Source: Streptomyces paradoxus (GTDB taxonomy: Bacteria; Actinomycetota; Actinomycetes; Streptomycetales; Streptomycetaceae). From it: 64,000 nucleotides of DNA. Position 1 is the stretch's first letter, and each line of letters opens with the position of its first letter. The stretch is taken from contig NZ_JACHGV010000002.1 of NCBI RefSeq assembly GCF_014202475.1, forward strand, positions 579,004 to 643,003, in the 5' to 3' direction. The translations under genes and the position numbers were made by a program. Under the pieces are notes generated by a model, which saw only the letters and a program-made list of their open reading frames with translations, was not told where the DNA came from and did not search any database. This document shows positions 24,575-32,639 of this stretch, piece by piece.

Positions 24575-25914
24575 CCCGCAGACAGCTGCACCTCAACGCG
24601 TTCCTGATGAACACCGGCCACCACGAGGCGTCGTGGCGACTGCCGGAGAGCGACCCGTACGCGAGTGTCGACCTGGCCCACTACGTACGGCTCGCCCGGA
24701 TCGCCGAGCGGGGCACCTTCGACTCGCTGTTCCTCGCCGACGGCCCGCAGCTGTGGAGCAGTGTGGGCCAGCGGCCCGCCGGGGCGCTGGAGCCGATCAC
24801 GCTGCTGACGGCGCTGGCGACGGCGACGGAGCACATCGGCCTGATCGCCACGGCCTCCACCTCGTACAACTCGCCGTACAACCTGGCCCGCAAGTTCGCC
24901 ACGCTGGACCACATCAGCGGCGGCCGGGCGGGCTGGAACATCGTCACGACCGCCGGTGCCGAGGCCGCCCGGAACTTCGGTCTGGACGCCGAGCCGGCGC
25001 ACGCCGAACGGTACGCGCGGGCCGCCGAGTTCCTCGACGTGGCGCTGAAGCTGTGGGACAGCTGGGAGGACGACACGATCGTCGCCGACAAGGCGGCGGG
25101 CGTGTGGGGCGACGACGCGAAGATCCACCCGCCCCGGCACCGGGGCCGCTACTTCAGCGTTGAAGGCGCGCTCAACGTGCCCCGCTCGCCCCAGGGTTAT
25201 CCGCTCCTCGTGCAGGCCGGTTCCTCCGAGGACGGCAAGCGATTCGCCGCACGGTACGCGGAGGCGGTGTTCACCGCCCAGCAGACCGTCGAGGACGCGC
25301 GGGCCTTCTACACCGACCTCAAGTCCCGGACGGTCGCGGCGGGCCGGGACGCCGACCACATCAAGGTGCTGCCGGGCATCGTCCCGGTGATCGGCTCCAC
25401 GGAGGCCGAGGCGCGGGCGCACGAGCGGGTCCTGGAGGAGCACATCGTGCACACGCACGGAGTGAACCACCTGGAGCGGCTGCTGCACCTGGACCCGGGC
25501 ACCCTGGAGCTGGACGGCCCGCTGCCGGCCGATCTGCCGCCGGAGAGCGCCATCGAGGGCGCCAAGAGCCGCTACACGCTGATCGTCGAGCTGGCCCGGC
25601 GCGAGCGGCTCACCGTGCGGCAGCTCATCGGGCGGCTGGGCGGAGGCCGCGGGCACCTCACCTTCGCCGGAACGCCCGAGCAGGTCGCCGACACGATCCA
25701 GCTCTGGTTCGAGTCGGGCGCGGCCGACGGCTTCAACATCATGCCCGCCCTGCTGCCGTCCGGCCTGGAGGCCTTCGTCGACCACGTCGTCCCGATCCTG
25801 CGCGCCCGCGGCCTGCTCCGCACCGAGTACGGCAGTCCCCGCCGCACCCTGCGGGAGCGGTACGGCCTGCCGCGCCCCGCCAACCAGCACGTCATCGCCC
25901 CCGCACTCGTCTGA
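24571..25914 (+). CDS. FMNH2-dependent monooxygenase, NtaA/SnaA/DszA family
   Basis: A 447-residue luciferase-like flavin monooxygenase. The opening RQLHLNAFLMNTGHHEASWRLP and the later SGGRAGWNIVTT and ARNFGL are signatures of the NtaA/SnaA/DszA (SoxA) group. Members use FMNH2 and O2 to cleave C-S or C-N bonds, for example dibenzothiophene sulfone or nitrilotriacetate. In this operon a role in releasing sulfite from an imported organosulfur compound is the best inference. No flavin reductase is encoded in the cluster, so FMNH2 must come from elsewhere. The start overlaps the ATPase stop. Confidence 0.88.
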   Translation: MTRRQLHLNAFLMNTGHHEASWRLPESDPYASVDLAHYVRLARIAERGTFDSLFLADGPQLWSSVGQRPAGALEPITLLTALATATEHIGLIATASTSYNSPYNLARKFATLDHISGGRAGWNIVTTAGAEAARNFGLDAEPAHAERYARAAEFLDVALKLWDSWEDDTIVADKAAGVWGDDAKIHPPRHRGRYFSVEGALNVPRSPQGYPLLVQAGSSEDGKRFAARYAEAVFTAQQTVEDARAFYTDLKSRTVAAGRDADHIKVLPGIVPVIGSTEAEARAHERVLEEHIVHTHGVNHLERLLHLDPGTLELDGPLPADLPPESAIEGAKSRYTLIVELARRERLTVRQLIGRLGGGRGHLTFAGTPEQVADTIQLWFESGAADGFNIMPALLPSGLEAFVDHVVPILRARGLLRTEYGSPRRTLRERYGLPRPANQHVIAPALV

Positions 25915-25927
25915 GAGGAACTCCGCC

Positions 25928-26821
25928 ATGAGCATTCAGATCCACAAGGTCACCGCGAACATCGGCGCCCGCGTCGAGGGCGTCGACATCACCCGGCCCC
26001 TCGACGAGGAGACCTCCACCGCCCTGCGTGAGGCGCTCAACGCCCACAAGGCCCTGGTCTTCGACGCGGAGGGCCTGGACGACGCGGGCCAGCAGGCCTT
26101 CGTCCGCCACTTCGGCGACATCACCACCGCCCATCCGACGGTGTCGGCCGTCGACGGCGCCCCGAACGTGCTGCCCGTCGACAGCGAGGGCGGCCGGGCC
26201 GCCAACCACTGGCACACCGACGTCACCTTCGTCCTCAACCCGCCGCAGGCCACCAGCCTGCGCAGCATCACCGTCCCGCCCTACGGCGGCGAGACGCTGA
26301 TCGCCAGCTCGGCCGCCGCCTACCGCAACCTGCCCGAGTCGCTGCGCGGCCTCGCCGACACGCTGTGGGCCGAGCACACCAACGACTACGACTACGCCGT
26401 CCCGGAGGAGGACGTCGACGAGGAGCAGTCCGCCCGGCGCGCCCAGTTCACCTCGATCAAGTACCGCACGGTCCACCCGGTGGTCCGCGTCCACCCGCTC
26501 ACCGGGGAGCGAGGCCTGTTCATCGGCGGCTTCGCCCAGCGGATCGTGGGCCTGTCCGCCGGCGAGTCCCGCAAGATCCTCGACCTGCTCCAGGCGTACG
26601 TCACCCGGCCGGAGAACGTCCTGCGCCACCGTTGGTCGCCGAACCAGCTCGTCCTGTTCGACAACCGCATCACCCAGCACTACGCCGTCGACAACTACGA
26701 CGGCCTGCCCCGCCGCCTGCACCGGGTGACGGTGGCCGGGGACATCCCCGTGGGCATCGAGGGCAAGGAGAGCTACGTCATCGAGGGCGACGCCTCGCAC
26801 TACACGCCGGTCGCCGCGTAG
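25928..26821 (+). CDS. TauD/TfdA-family 2-oxoglutarate/Fe(II) dioxygenase
   Basis: A 297-residue non-haem iron dioxygenase. Iron ligands are H96 and D98 (NHWHTDVTF) and distal H251 (RITQHYAVDNY); the 2-oxoglutarate-binding Arg is in PRRLHRV (about 263-266). Family members hydroxylate taurine, alkylsulfonates or alkylsulfates so that sulfite or sulfate is released with succinate and CO2. As the last gene of the sulfonate operon it fits desulfonation in the cytoplasm. The cluster thus carries two different oxygenases, suggesting a broad organosulfur range. GAGAGGAAC precedes the ATG, and a strong hairpin follows the stop. Confidence 0.92.
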   Translation: MSIQIHKVTANIGARVEGVDITRPLDEETSTALREALNAHKALVFDAEGLDDAGQQAFVRHFGDITTAHPTVSAVDGAPNVLPVDSEGGRAANHWHTDVTFVLNPPQATSLRSITVPPYGGETLIASSAAAYRNLPESLRGLADTLWAEHTNDYDYAVPEEDVDEEQSARRAQFTSIKYRTVHPVVRVHPLTGERGLFIGGFAQRIVGLSAGESRKILDLLQAYVTRPENVLRHRWSPNQLVLFDNRITQHYAVDNYDGLPRRLHRVTVAGDIPVGIEGKESYVIEGDASHYTPVAA

Positions 26822-26853
26822 TCACACTGAGCTACGTGACTGTCCGCATGCTG

Positions 26854-26885
26854 GGATGCCTCTCCGTCACGACGGAGAGGCATCC
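26854..26885 (+). terminator. Terminator of the sulfonate operon
   Basis: A perfect 14-bp stem (26854-26867 with 26872-26885) with a CACG loop, 32 bases after the TauD-like gene stop. A TTTTT run occurs slightly later (about 26899). It separates this operon from the co-directional permease gene. Confidence 0.87.
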
Positions 26886-26942
26886 GAGACTGGCGGCGTT
26901 TTTGCCCTCGTACGCCCCTCACGCATTGGACGAGCCGCGCCC

Positions 26943-28328
26943 ATGCCCAGCAGCACCACCCAGACGCCGACCGGCACGGACGGCGTCTCCCTCTCCCACG
27001 GCCTGAAGCAGCGCCACCTGTCGATGATCGCGCTCGGCGGGGTGATCGGAGCCGGTCTGTTCGTCGGCTCCGGTGCCGGTATCGCCGCCGCCGGTCCGTC
27101 GATCGTGGTCGCCTACGCCCTCTCCGGTGTCCTCGTGATGCTGGTGATGCGGATGCTCGGCGAGATGTCGGCCGCGTATCCGTCGTCGGGGTCGTTCTCG
27201 GCGCACGCCGAGCGGGCGATCGGCCCCTGGGCCGGATTCACCGCCGGCTGGTCCTTCTGGGTGCTGCTCTGCACGGCCGTCGGCCTGGAGGGCATCGGCG
27301 CCGCGAAGATCGTCAGCGGCTGGCTGCCGGGTACGCCGGAGTGGGCGTGGGTGGCGCTGTTCATGGTCGTCTTCTGCGCCACGAACCTCGCGGCCGTGAA
27401 GAACTTCGGCGAGTTCGAGTTCTGGTTCGCGGCGCTGAAGGTCGGCGCGATCACCCTGTTCCTGGTGCTGGGTGTCCTGGCGATCCTCGGGATCCTGCCC
27501 GGCACGGACTCGCCGGGCGCGAGTCACCTCACGGACTTCCTGCCGAACGGCAGCGAGGGCCTGGTCATCGGCCTGCTCGCCTCGGTCTTCGCCTACGGCG
27601 GCCTGGAGACGGTCACCATCGCGGCGGCCGAGTCGGAGAACCCCGTCCAGGGCGTCGCGAGCGCGGTCCGCACGGCGATGTGGCGCATCGCGCTGTTCTA
27701 CATCGGCTCGATGGCCGTCATCGTCACGCTCGTCCCCTGGGACTCCAAGGAGGTCGTCGAGAAGGGCCCGTACGTCGCCGCCCTCGACGAGCTCGGCATC
27801 CCGGGCGCCGGCCAGCTGATGAACGTGGTCGTGCTGGTCGCCCTGCTGTCGGCGATGAACGCCAACATCTACGGCGCCTCGCGCATCGCGTACTCGCTGG
27901 TGGAGCGCGGCCAGGGCCCGAAGGGTCTTGGCCGGGTCTCGGGCGGGGTGCCGCGGATCGCCGTGCTGGCGTCCTCGGTCTTCGGCTTCCTGTGCGTGCT
28001 GCTGAGCTACTGGCGGCCCGACGACGTCTTCGCCTGGCTGCTGAACATGATCGGCGCGGTGATCCTGGCCGTCTGGATCTTCATCGCCGTCTCGCAACTG
28101 CGGCTGCGCCGCCGCCTGGAGCGTGAGTCCCCGGAGAAGCTGGCCGTGCGTATGTGGGCGTTCCCCTGGCTGACCTGGGTCGCCCTGGCCGGCATGGCCG
28201 CGGTCTTCGTCCTGATGGCCCGCGAGCCGGACACGCGGGTGCAGCTGTACTCGACGGGCGGGATGATCCTGGTCCTGGCGGCGGTCGGGTACGCCTGGCA
28301 GCGGACGCGGGCCAGGGCCGAGGACTGA
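26943..28328 (+). CDS. Amino-acid permease, AAT/APC family
   Basis: A 461-residue 12-helix transporter, paralogous to the protein at 14952-16442. It contains the same HLSMIALGGVIGAGLFVGSGAGIAAAGP first helix and the EMSAAYPSSGSFSAHAERAIG loop. The two differ mainly in the N-terminal leader and C-terminal tail. The position after the sulfonate operon does not by itself imply a sulfur amino acid; a terminator intervenes. The ATG at 26943 has only a weak GGACGAG site. Its stop abuts the stop of the convergent NB-ARC gene (TGATCA at 28326-28331), with no terminator between them. Confidence 0.92.
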   Translation: MPSSTTQTPTGTDGVSLSHGLKQRHLSMIALGGVIGAGLFVGSGAGIAAAGPSIVVAYALSGVLVMLVMRMLGEMSAAYPSSGSFSAHAERAIGPWAGFTAGWSFWVLLCTAVGLEGIGAAKIVSGWLPGTPEWAWVALFMVVFCATNLAAVKNFGEFEFWFAALKVGAITLFLVLGVLAILGILPGTDSPGASHLTDFLPNGSEGLVIGLLASVFAYGGLETVTIAAAESENPVQGVASAVRTAMWRIALFYIGSMAVIVTLVPWDSKEVVEKGPYVAALDELGIPGAGQLMNVVVLVALLSAMNANIYGASRIAYSLVERGQGPKGLGRVSGGVPRIAVLASSVFGFLCVLLSYWRPDDVFAWLLNMIGAVILAVWIFIAVSQLRLRRRLERESPEKLAVRMWAFPWLTWVALAGMAAVFVLMAREPDTRVQLYSTGGMILVLAAVGYAWQRTRARAED

Positions 28329-30521
28329 TCAGCCCCGGGCCTCGGCCTGCCAGGTGGCGACCCAGGCCCGGTCATGGGCGGCGAACGGGTGCTCCTCTCC
28401 GAGCACCCGTGCCCGGTGTTCGGACAGCTCCTTCATCATCCTGATGGCCTCGTCGGTCCTGCCCAGGGCATGGGTGATCCGGGCGGTGAGGGAGGTGGCC
28501 GACAGGGTGAGGGGATGGTCCGGGCCCTGGAGCCGGAGCCGGTCGGCCAGCACCTGGCGGGCCATGGGTTCGGCCTCCTCGTGGCGGCCGAACTCGAACA
28601 GGCCGCCGGCGTAGTCGTGCCGGGCCAGCACCGTCGTGGGATGGTCCGGGCCCAGGGCACGCTCGCAGGCCCCGACGAGCGCCGGCCCCTCCTCCGCGAG
28701 CTCCCGCTCCTTGCCGAGCTGGGGCAGGATCTCGATCAGCCCGCACCAGATGAACAACGCCTCCGGGCTGTCCTCCCCCAGCGTCCGCCGGTAGCCGTCC
28801 AGCGCCCGCCTGCCCCAGCTCTCGGCCTCCTCGTCCCGGTCGAGCAGATCGAGCGACTGGGACAGCGCTGCGCAACTGTGCAGCGTGTCCACGTCGTCGG
28901 CCCCGAGCAGAGCCTCCCGGCGTTCCAGCACCCGACGGTGCAGCTCCTCCGATTCGGCGAACCGCCCCATCCGGAACAACGCCGTGCCCTGGAGGTGCTC
29001 GGCCTCCAGGACCAGCCGGTGCTCGGCGCCCAGGACGCCCCGGGCCGCTGCGACGACCGTGGGCGCGAGCACCAGTGCCGCCGCGTAGTCCCCCGACTCG
29101 TAGACCTGCCGCAGGACCCGGACCCCGAGGGCCGCGGTCCGTTCGTCAGCGGCCGCCGTGAGCAGCCTCGTCACGTGCGGTGCCAGCAGCGCGAGCCGGC
29201 TCCGCGTCGCGGGGGAGTCGGAGCCCTCGCCGGGCAGGGCGGCCTCCAGGAGTGAGGCCGCGGCCCGTGCCACGATCGCCCGCCGGTCCTCGGGCACTCC
29301 CCCGGCGACGCTGTCGAGCAGCACCCCGTGGGCCCGTACGCAGCGCACCCCGTCCACGGTGACCAGTTCGGCCAGCGAGTGGTCGATCAGCCCCTTCAGC
29401 GCCGGCTCCAACTGCTCGGGGCGAAGGGCGGGTTCGAGCCCGTCGGGGGTCACCTCTCCCCGCGCCACCGGCACCAGCACGCTCAAGGGCACCGGATCCG
29501 CGGCCAGGAACGACAGCAACCGCAGCAGTGTCGTCGCCTCGGGAAGCCCCTGCCCCGCCAGGGCGTCCAGCGACAGCTGCCAGGTGCGGCCCACCAGTTG
29601 GCGTGACTGGCTGCCGCCGTGCCCGGCCGCTCCCCTGTCGACGATCACCGTCGACTCCTCGCCGAGCTTGCGGTCGTACTCGTCCATGGACCACGACTCC
29701 AGGAGTTGGTGGGAAAGATGGGAGCCGGCGAGCGTGAGGGCGAGCGGCAGACGGCCCAGGCGCTCGGCGACCTTCCGTGCCGATGCCAGGTCGCCCGCGT
29801 CCGGCGCGAGATCGCACAGCACCTGGGCCGCCTCCTCCAACGGCAGGACGCCCAGGGGGTGCCGGTGGACGCCCGGTCTCCGCCACAGCGGCGACGTGGC
29901 GTGGCGGGTCGTGACCAGAACCGTGCCGCGACCGCTGGCCCGGAGCCAGGCACCGCCTTCCAGAACCGTCGGGTCGTCGGCGTTGTCGAGGACGAGGAGC
30001 CACGGGGCGCCGGAGTGGTCGAGGTAGTGCCAGACGAGGTCGGCGGCAGCGCGCCGGCCCGCTGCCGCGGCGGCGAGCTCATCCGCCCCCGCACCCCGGT
30101 CCCCGGCGACCGCCAGCATCCCGGCGCGCAGGGACATCAGCTCGGACGCGTTGACCCAGAAGCCGACGCGCCCGTGTGCGCGCACCGCCTCGGTGAACAG
30201 CCAGTAGGCCAGCGCGGTCTTGCCGCAGCCGCCCATGCCGTGCACGACGTGCACCTCACCGCCGGGTCCGGCGACGGCCGCGCCGAGCCTCTCGCGGAGT
30301 TGCTCACGGTCGCGCAGGATGCCCGGCGCCCGGCCGACCAGCGGCATCCGTACGGAGTCGGGAGCGGTCGGCCCGGCACCCGCCAGGGCCGCGGCCTCCC
30401 GCCCGAACAGCGGGCCGCCCGCACCGGCCCCGTAGTGATGGTGGTGTTCCTCGATGTACTGGTCGCCGGAGGTCTGGAAGATCCGCCCCTGTCCCGAGGC
30501 CCGGGCGCCGAGTTCGCTCAT
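28329..30521 (-). CDS. STAND NTPase: NB-ARC domain with C-terminal TPR repeats
   Basis: A 730-residue signal-transduction ATPase. The N-terminal 30 residues carry GRIFQTSGDQYIEEHHHHYG, a motif shared with the upstream gene product. The NB-ARC part has a P-loop GMGGCGKT (95-102), Walker B LLVLDNADD (175-183), sensor VLVTTRHA and GLPL-like RLPLALTLAG. A winged-helix region follows, then about six TPR_10/12 repeats (480-730) with the AEELHRRVLERREALLGADHPDTL-like pattern. STAND proteins oligomerise on ligand binding. In Streptomyces many are regulators or conflict-system components; no effector domain is seen here. The start overlaps the previous stop (ATGA). Confidence 0.88.
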   Translation of the reverse strand: MSELGARASGQGRIFQTSGDQYIEEHHHHYGAGAGGPLFGREAAALAGAGPTAPDSVRMPLVGRAPGILRDREQLRERLGAAVAGPGGEVHVVHGMGGCGKTALAYWLFTEAVRAHGRVGFWVNASELMSLRAGMLAVAGDRGAGADELAAAAAGRRAAADLVWHYLDHSGAPWLLVLDNADDPTVLEGGAWLRASGRGTVLVTTRHATSPLWRRPGVHRHPLGVLPLEEAAQVLCDLAPDAGDLASARKVAERLGRLPLALTLAGSHLSHQLLESWSMDEYDRKLGEESTVIVDRGAAGHGGSQSRQLVGRTWQLSLDALAGQGLPEATTLLRLLSFLAADPVPLSVLVPVARGEVTPDGLEPALRPEQLEPALKGLIDHSLAELVTVDGVRCVRAHGVLLDSVAGGVPEDRRAIVARAAASLLEAALPGEGSDSPATRSRLALLAPHVTRLLTAAADERTAALGVRVLRQVYESGDYAAALVLAPTVVAAARGVLGAEHRLVLEAEHLQGTALFRMGRFAESEELHRRVLERREALLGADDVDTLHSCAALSQSLDLLDRDEEAESWGRRALDGYRRTLGEDSPEALFIWCGLIEILPQLGKERELAEEGPALVGACERALGPDHPTTVLARHDYAGGLFEFGRHEEAEPMARQVLADRLRLQGPDHPLTLSATSLTARITHALGRTDEAIRMMKELSEHRARVLGEEHPFAAHDRAWVATWQAEARG

Positions 30522-30937
30522 CGCTCGGTGATGTGCTGGTCGCGTCCGGCCTGGTAGACCCGGCCGCTGCCGGAGACCTCGGCGCGCAGCCGGACGTCCA
30601 CCACGGACTGTGCCTCCGGGGGCTGGGGGTTCAATTCCGCGAGGATCCTGCGCAGTTCGTCGGCCACCTCGGGCCGGGCGACCAGGAGCCGGCGGACCCT
30701 CGCCTGCCACTCGGCGGTGAGTTCGGACTCGGTGTCGGCGTCGCCGGTTCGCCGGGCGAGCAGGAGGTCCTCGCGGGTGGCCTCCAGTTCGCCGTCGACG
30801 GCCTCCGCGCGGTCGGGCTGGAAGCGCTGCCAGAGGGAGACGAGGCCCTCACGGGCCGACTCCCAGGTCTGGCCGACCATCAGCGTCACCATCGTCGTTC
30901 CCGCGGTTCTGGCGAGTTCGGCGATCTCGGGCCCCAT
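30518..30937 (-). CDS. Small companion of the NB-ARC-TPR protein
   Basis: A 139-residue soluble protein without a named domain that I can assign. The N-terminus (TTMVTLMVGQTWESAREGLVSLWQRF) could be an amphipathic helix, the middle is charged and helical (ELEATREDLLLARRTGDADTESELTAEWQARVRRLL), and the C-terminus is SGSGRVYQAGRDQHITE. The latter matches GRIFQTSGDQYIEE in the next gene. Similar small proteins next to ATP-binding regulators recur in Streptomyces (from memory). The ATGA overlap shows translational coupling. It may present or sequester the shared motif in a complex with the NB-ARC protein; that is inference. Confidence 0.75.
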   Translation of the reverse strand: MGPEIAELARTAGTTMVTLMVGQTWESAREGLVSLWQRFQPDRAEAVDGELEATREDLLLARRTGDADTESELTAEWQARVRRLLVARPEVADELRRILAELNPQPPEAQSVVDVRLRAEVSGSGRVYQAGRDQHITER

Positions 30938-31048
30938 GGCCGCCCCCTTTCCCTACGAGGACCGATAGTAGGTCGCGCTCCGCCGGGCGCGCACCGCCGT
31001 TCCGCGCGTCCGCCCCGCTCGGCCCTCTTCTTGCTGTTAGCGTGTATC

Positions 31049-31064
31049 TGCAAGCTTGTTGCAA
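31049..31064. promoter_or_regulatory. Nur-type nickel-responsive operator of sodF
   Basis: TGCAA-GCTTG-TTGCAA matches the Nur box consensus tGCaa-n5-ttGCaa in every specified base. It lies 24 bases upstream of the sodF start codon. Nickel-loaded Nur binding here should repress sodF, as known in S. coelicolor. It probably overlaps the promoter core. Confidence 0.82.
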
Positions 31065-31088
31065 TAAGGTCCGGAGGGGATCCCGCCC

Positions 31089-31739
31089 ATGCCCGTCTAC
31101 ACGTTGCCTGAACTGCCCTACGACTACTCCGCGCTCGCCCCCGTGATCAGCCCCGAGATCATCGAGCTGCATCACGACAAGCACCACGCCGCCTATGTGA
31201 AGGGCGCCAACGACACGCTGGAGCAGCTTGCCGAGGCGCGGGACAAGGAGACGTGGGGGTCGATCAACGGGCTGGAGAAGAACCTGGCCTTCCATCTCTC
31301 CGGGCACATCCTGCACAGCATCTACTGGCAGAACATGACCGGTCCGAAGGACGGCGGCGGTGGCGAGCCGCTGGCGCAGGACGGGGTGGGTGAGCTCGCG
31401 GACGCGATCACCGAGTCCTTCGGGTCCTTCGCGAACTTCAAGGCGCAGCTGTCCAAGGCCTCCGCGACCACGCAGGGCTCCGGCTGGGGCGTGCTCGCGT
31501 ACGAGCCGCTGAGCGGGCGGCTGATCGTGGAGCAGGTCTACGACCACCAGGGCAACGTCGGCCAGGGCGCCACCCCGATCCTCGTCTTCGACGCCTGGGA
31601 GCACGCCTTCTACCTCCAGTACCGCAACCAGAAGGTCGACTTCATCGAGGCGATGTGGCAGGTCGTCAACTGGCAGGACGTGGCCCGCCGTTACCAGGCG
31701 GCCAAGTCCCGCGCGGATGTGCTGCTGCTGGCGCCCTGA
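31089..31739 (+). CDS. sodF: Iron(/zinc) superoxide dismutase SodF
   Basis: A 216-residue cytoplasmic superoxide dismutase of the Fe/Mn family. Metal ligands by alignment to the family are H28 ([12 protein letters not shown]), H76 (GHILHSIYW), D168 and H172 ([13 protein letters not shown]). GGAGGGG lies before the ATG. In Streptomyces SodF is made when nickel is scarce and replaces Ni-SOD. The Nur box just upstream and the processed-sRNA region downstream fit that regulation. Length and motifs are complete. It is monocistronic. Confidence 0.96.
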   Translation: MPVYTLPELPYDYSALAPVISPEIIELHHDKHHAAYVKGANDTLEQLAEARDKETWGSINGLEKNLAFHLSGHILHSIYWQNMTGPKDGGGGEPLAQDGVGELADAITESFGSFANFKAQLSKASATTQGSGWGVLAYEPLSGRLIVEQVYDHQGNVGQGATPILVFDAWEHAFYLQYRNQKVDFIEAMWQVVNWQDVARRYQAAKSRADVLLLAP

Positions 31740-31744
31740 GTCCG

Positions 31745-31845
31745 TGAAGCGTCCTGCCTCGTGATCGTCTTCTCACCCTTCACGACCGGCAGGCGGAAAG
31801 AAGGAAACCCCCGCGAGGACATGACTCGCGGGGGTTTCCCGTGGT
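31745..31845 (+). ncRNA. Putative 3'UTR-derived small RNA of sodF (s-SodF-like)
   Basis: In S. coelicolor the sodF mRNA is processed at its 3' end to a small RNA that represses sodN. This window has a matching layout: a roughly 55-base unstructured stretch after the sodF stop (about 31745-31802, including TTCACGACCGGCAGGCGGAAAG), then a very stable terminator stem. The boundaries are estimated from the stop codon and hairpin, not observed. sodN is not in the window, so the pairing could not be tested. Confidence 0.5.
31803..31839 (+). terminator. Terminator of sodF and of the 3'UTR RNA
   Basis: A perfect 15-bp stem (31803-31817 with 31825-31839; GGAAACCCCCGCGAG) and a GACATGA loop. Its A/T-rich outer end gives TTTCCC on the plus strand. 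It also lies just after the stop of the convergent methyltransferase gene. Confidence 0.9.
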
Positions 31846-31850
31846 GCGCG

Positions 31851-32627
31851 CTACGGCTTGCGGCCCACGCCGCCGTGCTGGCCGATCGGCTCGGCCTGCG
31901 CGCCCGGCTCGGGGCGCCACAGCGGCACCGAGACCACGCCCGGCTCCACCAGCTCCAGGCCCTCGAAGAACGCCTCGATCTGCTCGACCGGCCGCAGGAA
32001 GTACGGGACCGCGCCGGTCTCGTTGTAGGCGTCCTGCGCCTGCTCGTAGGCCGGGTCCGTGCCGCGGGAGCCCTCGTTGAGGGAGAGGTGGCTGCCGGAC
32101 GGCAGTGGAGCCATGAGGCGGCGGACCAGGTCACGGGCCTGCTCGTAGTCGGCCACGTGCCCCAGGATGCCGCTGAGGATCAGGGCCGTGGGCCGGGTGA
32201 GGTCGAGGGTCTTCCCCGCGGCCTCGATGATCCGCTCGGGCTCGTGGAGGTTGATGGGCTCGTACGCCGTGGCGCCCTCGGGGGTGGAGGTGAGCAGGGC
32301 GCGGGCGTGGGCGAGGACCAGCGGGTCGTTGTCGACGTAGACGATCCGCGCCTCGGGGGCGAGGCGCTGGGCGACCTCGTGGGTGTTGTCGACGGTCGGC
32401 AGGCCGGTGCCGACGTCGAGGAACTGCCGTACGCCGGCCTCCTGGACGAGGTAGCGGATGCTGCGGCCGAGGAAGGCGCGGCTGCTGCGGGCGATGGTGA
32501 CGATGCCGGGGAAGACGGCGGTGTACGCGTCACCGGCCGCCTCGTCCACCGGGTAGTTGTCCTTGCCGCCCAGCCAGTAGTTCCAGATCCGGGCCGAGTG
32601 CGGCACCGACGTGTCGATCTGCGTCAT
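31851..32627 (-). CDS. SAM-dependent methyltransferase, DUF574/Methyltransf_19 family
   Basis: A 258-residue protein of a methyltransferase-like family greatly expanded in Streptomyces. The opening PHSARIWNYWLGGKDNYPVD is a diagnostic N-terminal motif. The SAM-binding site is FLDVGTGLPT with the acidic VYVDND at the end of the second strand, and ALILSGILGHV as motif IV. The substrates of this family are unknown. It starts at an ATG 12 bases after the stop of the histidine phosphatase gene and so probably belongs to its operon. The ribosome site is weak. Confidence 0.88.
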   Translation of the reverse strand: MTQIDTSVPHSARIWNYWLGGKDNYPVDEAAGDAYTAVFPGIVTIARSSRAFLGRSIRYLVQEAGVRQFLDVGTGLPTVDNTHEVAQRLAPEARIVYVDNDPLVLAHARALLTSTPEGATAYEPINLHEPERIIEAAGKTLDLTRPTALILSGILGHVADYEQARDLVRRLMAPLPSGSHLSLNEGSRGTDPAYEQAQDAYNETGAVPYFLRPVEQIEAFFEGLELVEPGVVSVPLWRPEPGAQAEPIGQHGGVGRKP

Positions 32628-32639
32628 GTGCCCATAGTG

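Noticed and set aside
26854..26885. Perfect inverted repeat considered as an insertion-sequence end
   Set aside because: Position right after the TauD-like stop, a tetraloop and a nearby T run fit a terminator; there is no transposase or target duplication.
14952..28328. Two similar amino-acid permeases considered as a recent duplication
   Set aside because: Their sequences differ throughout and at both termini; the AAT family is simply multi-copy in Streptomyces.
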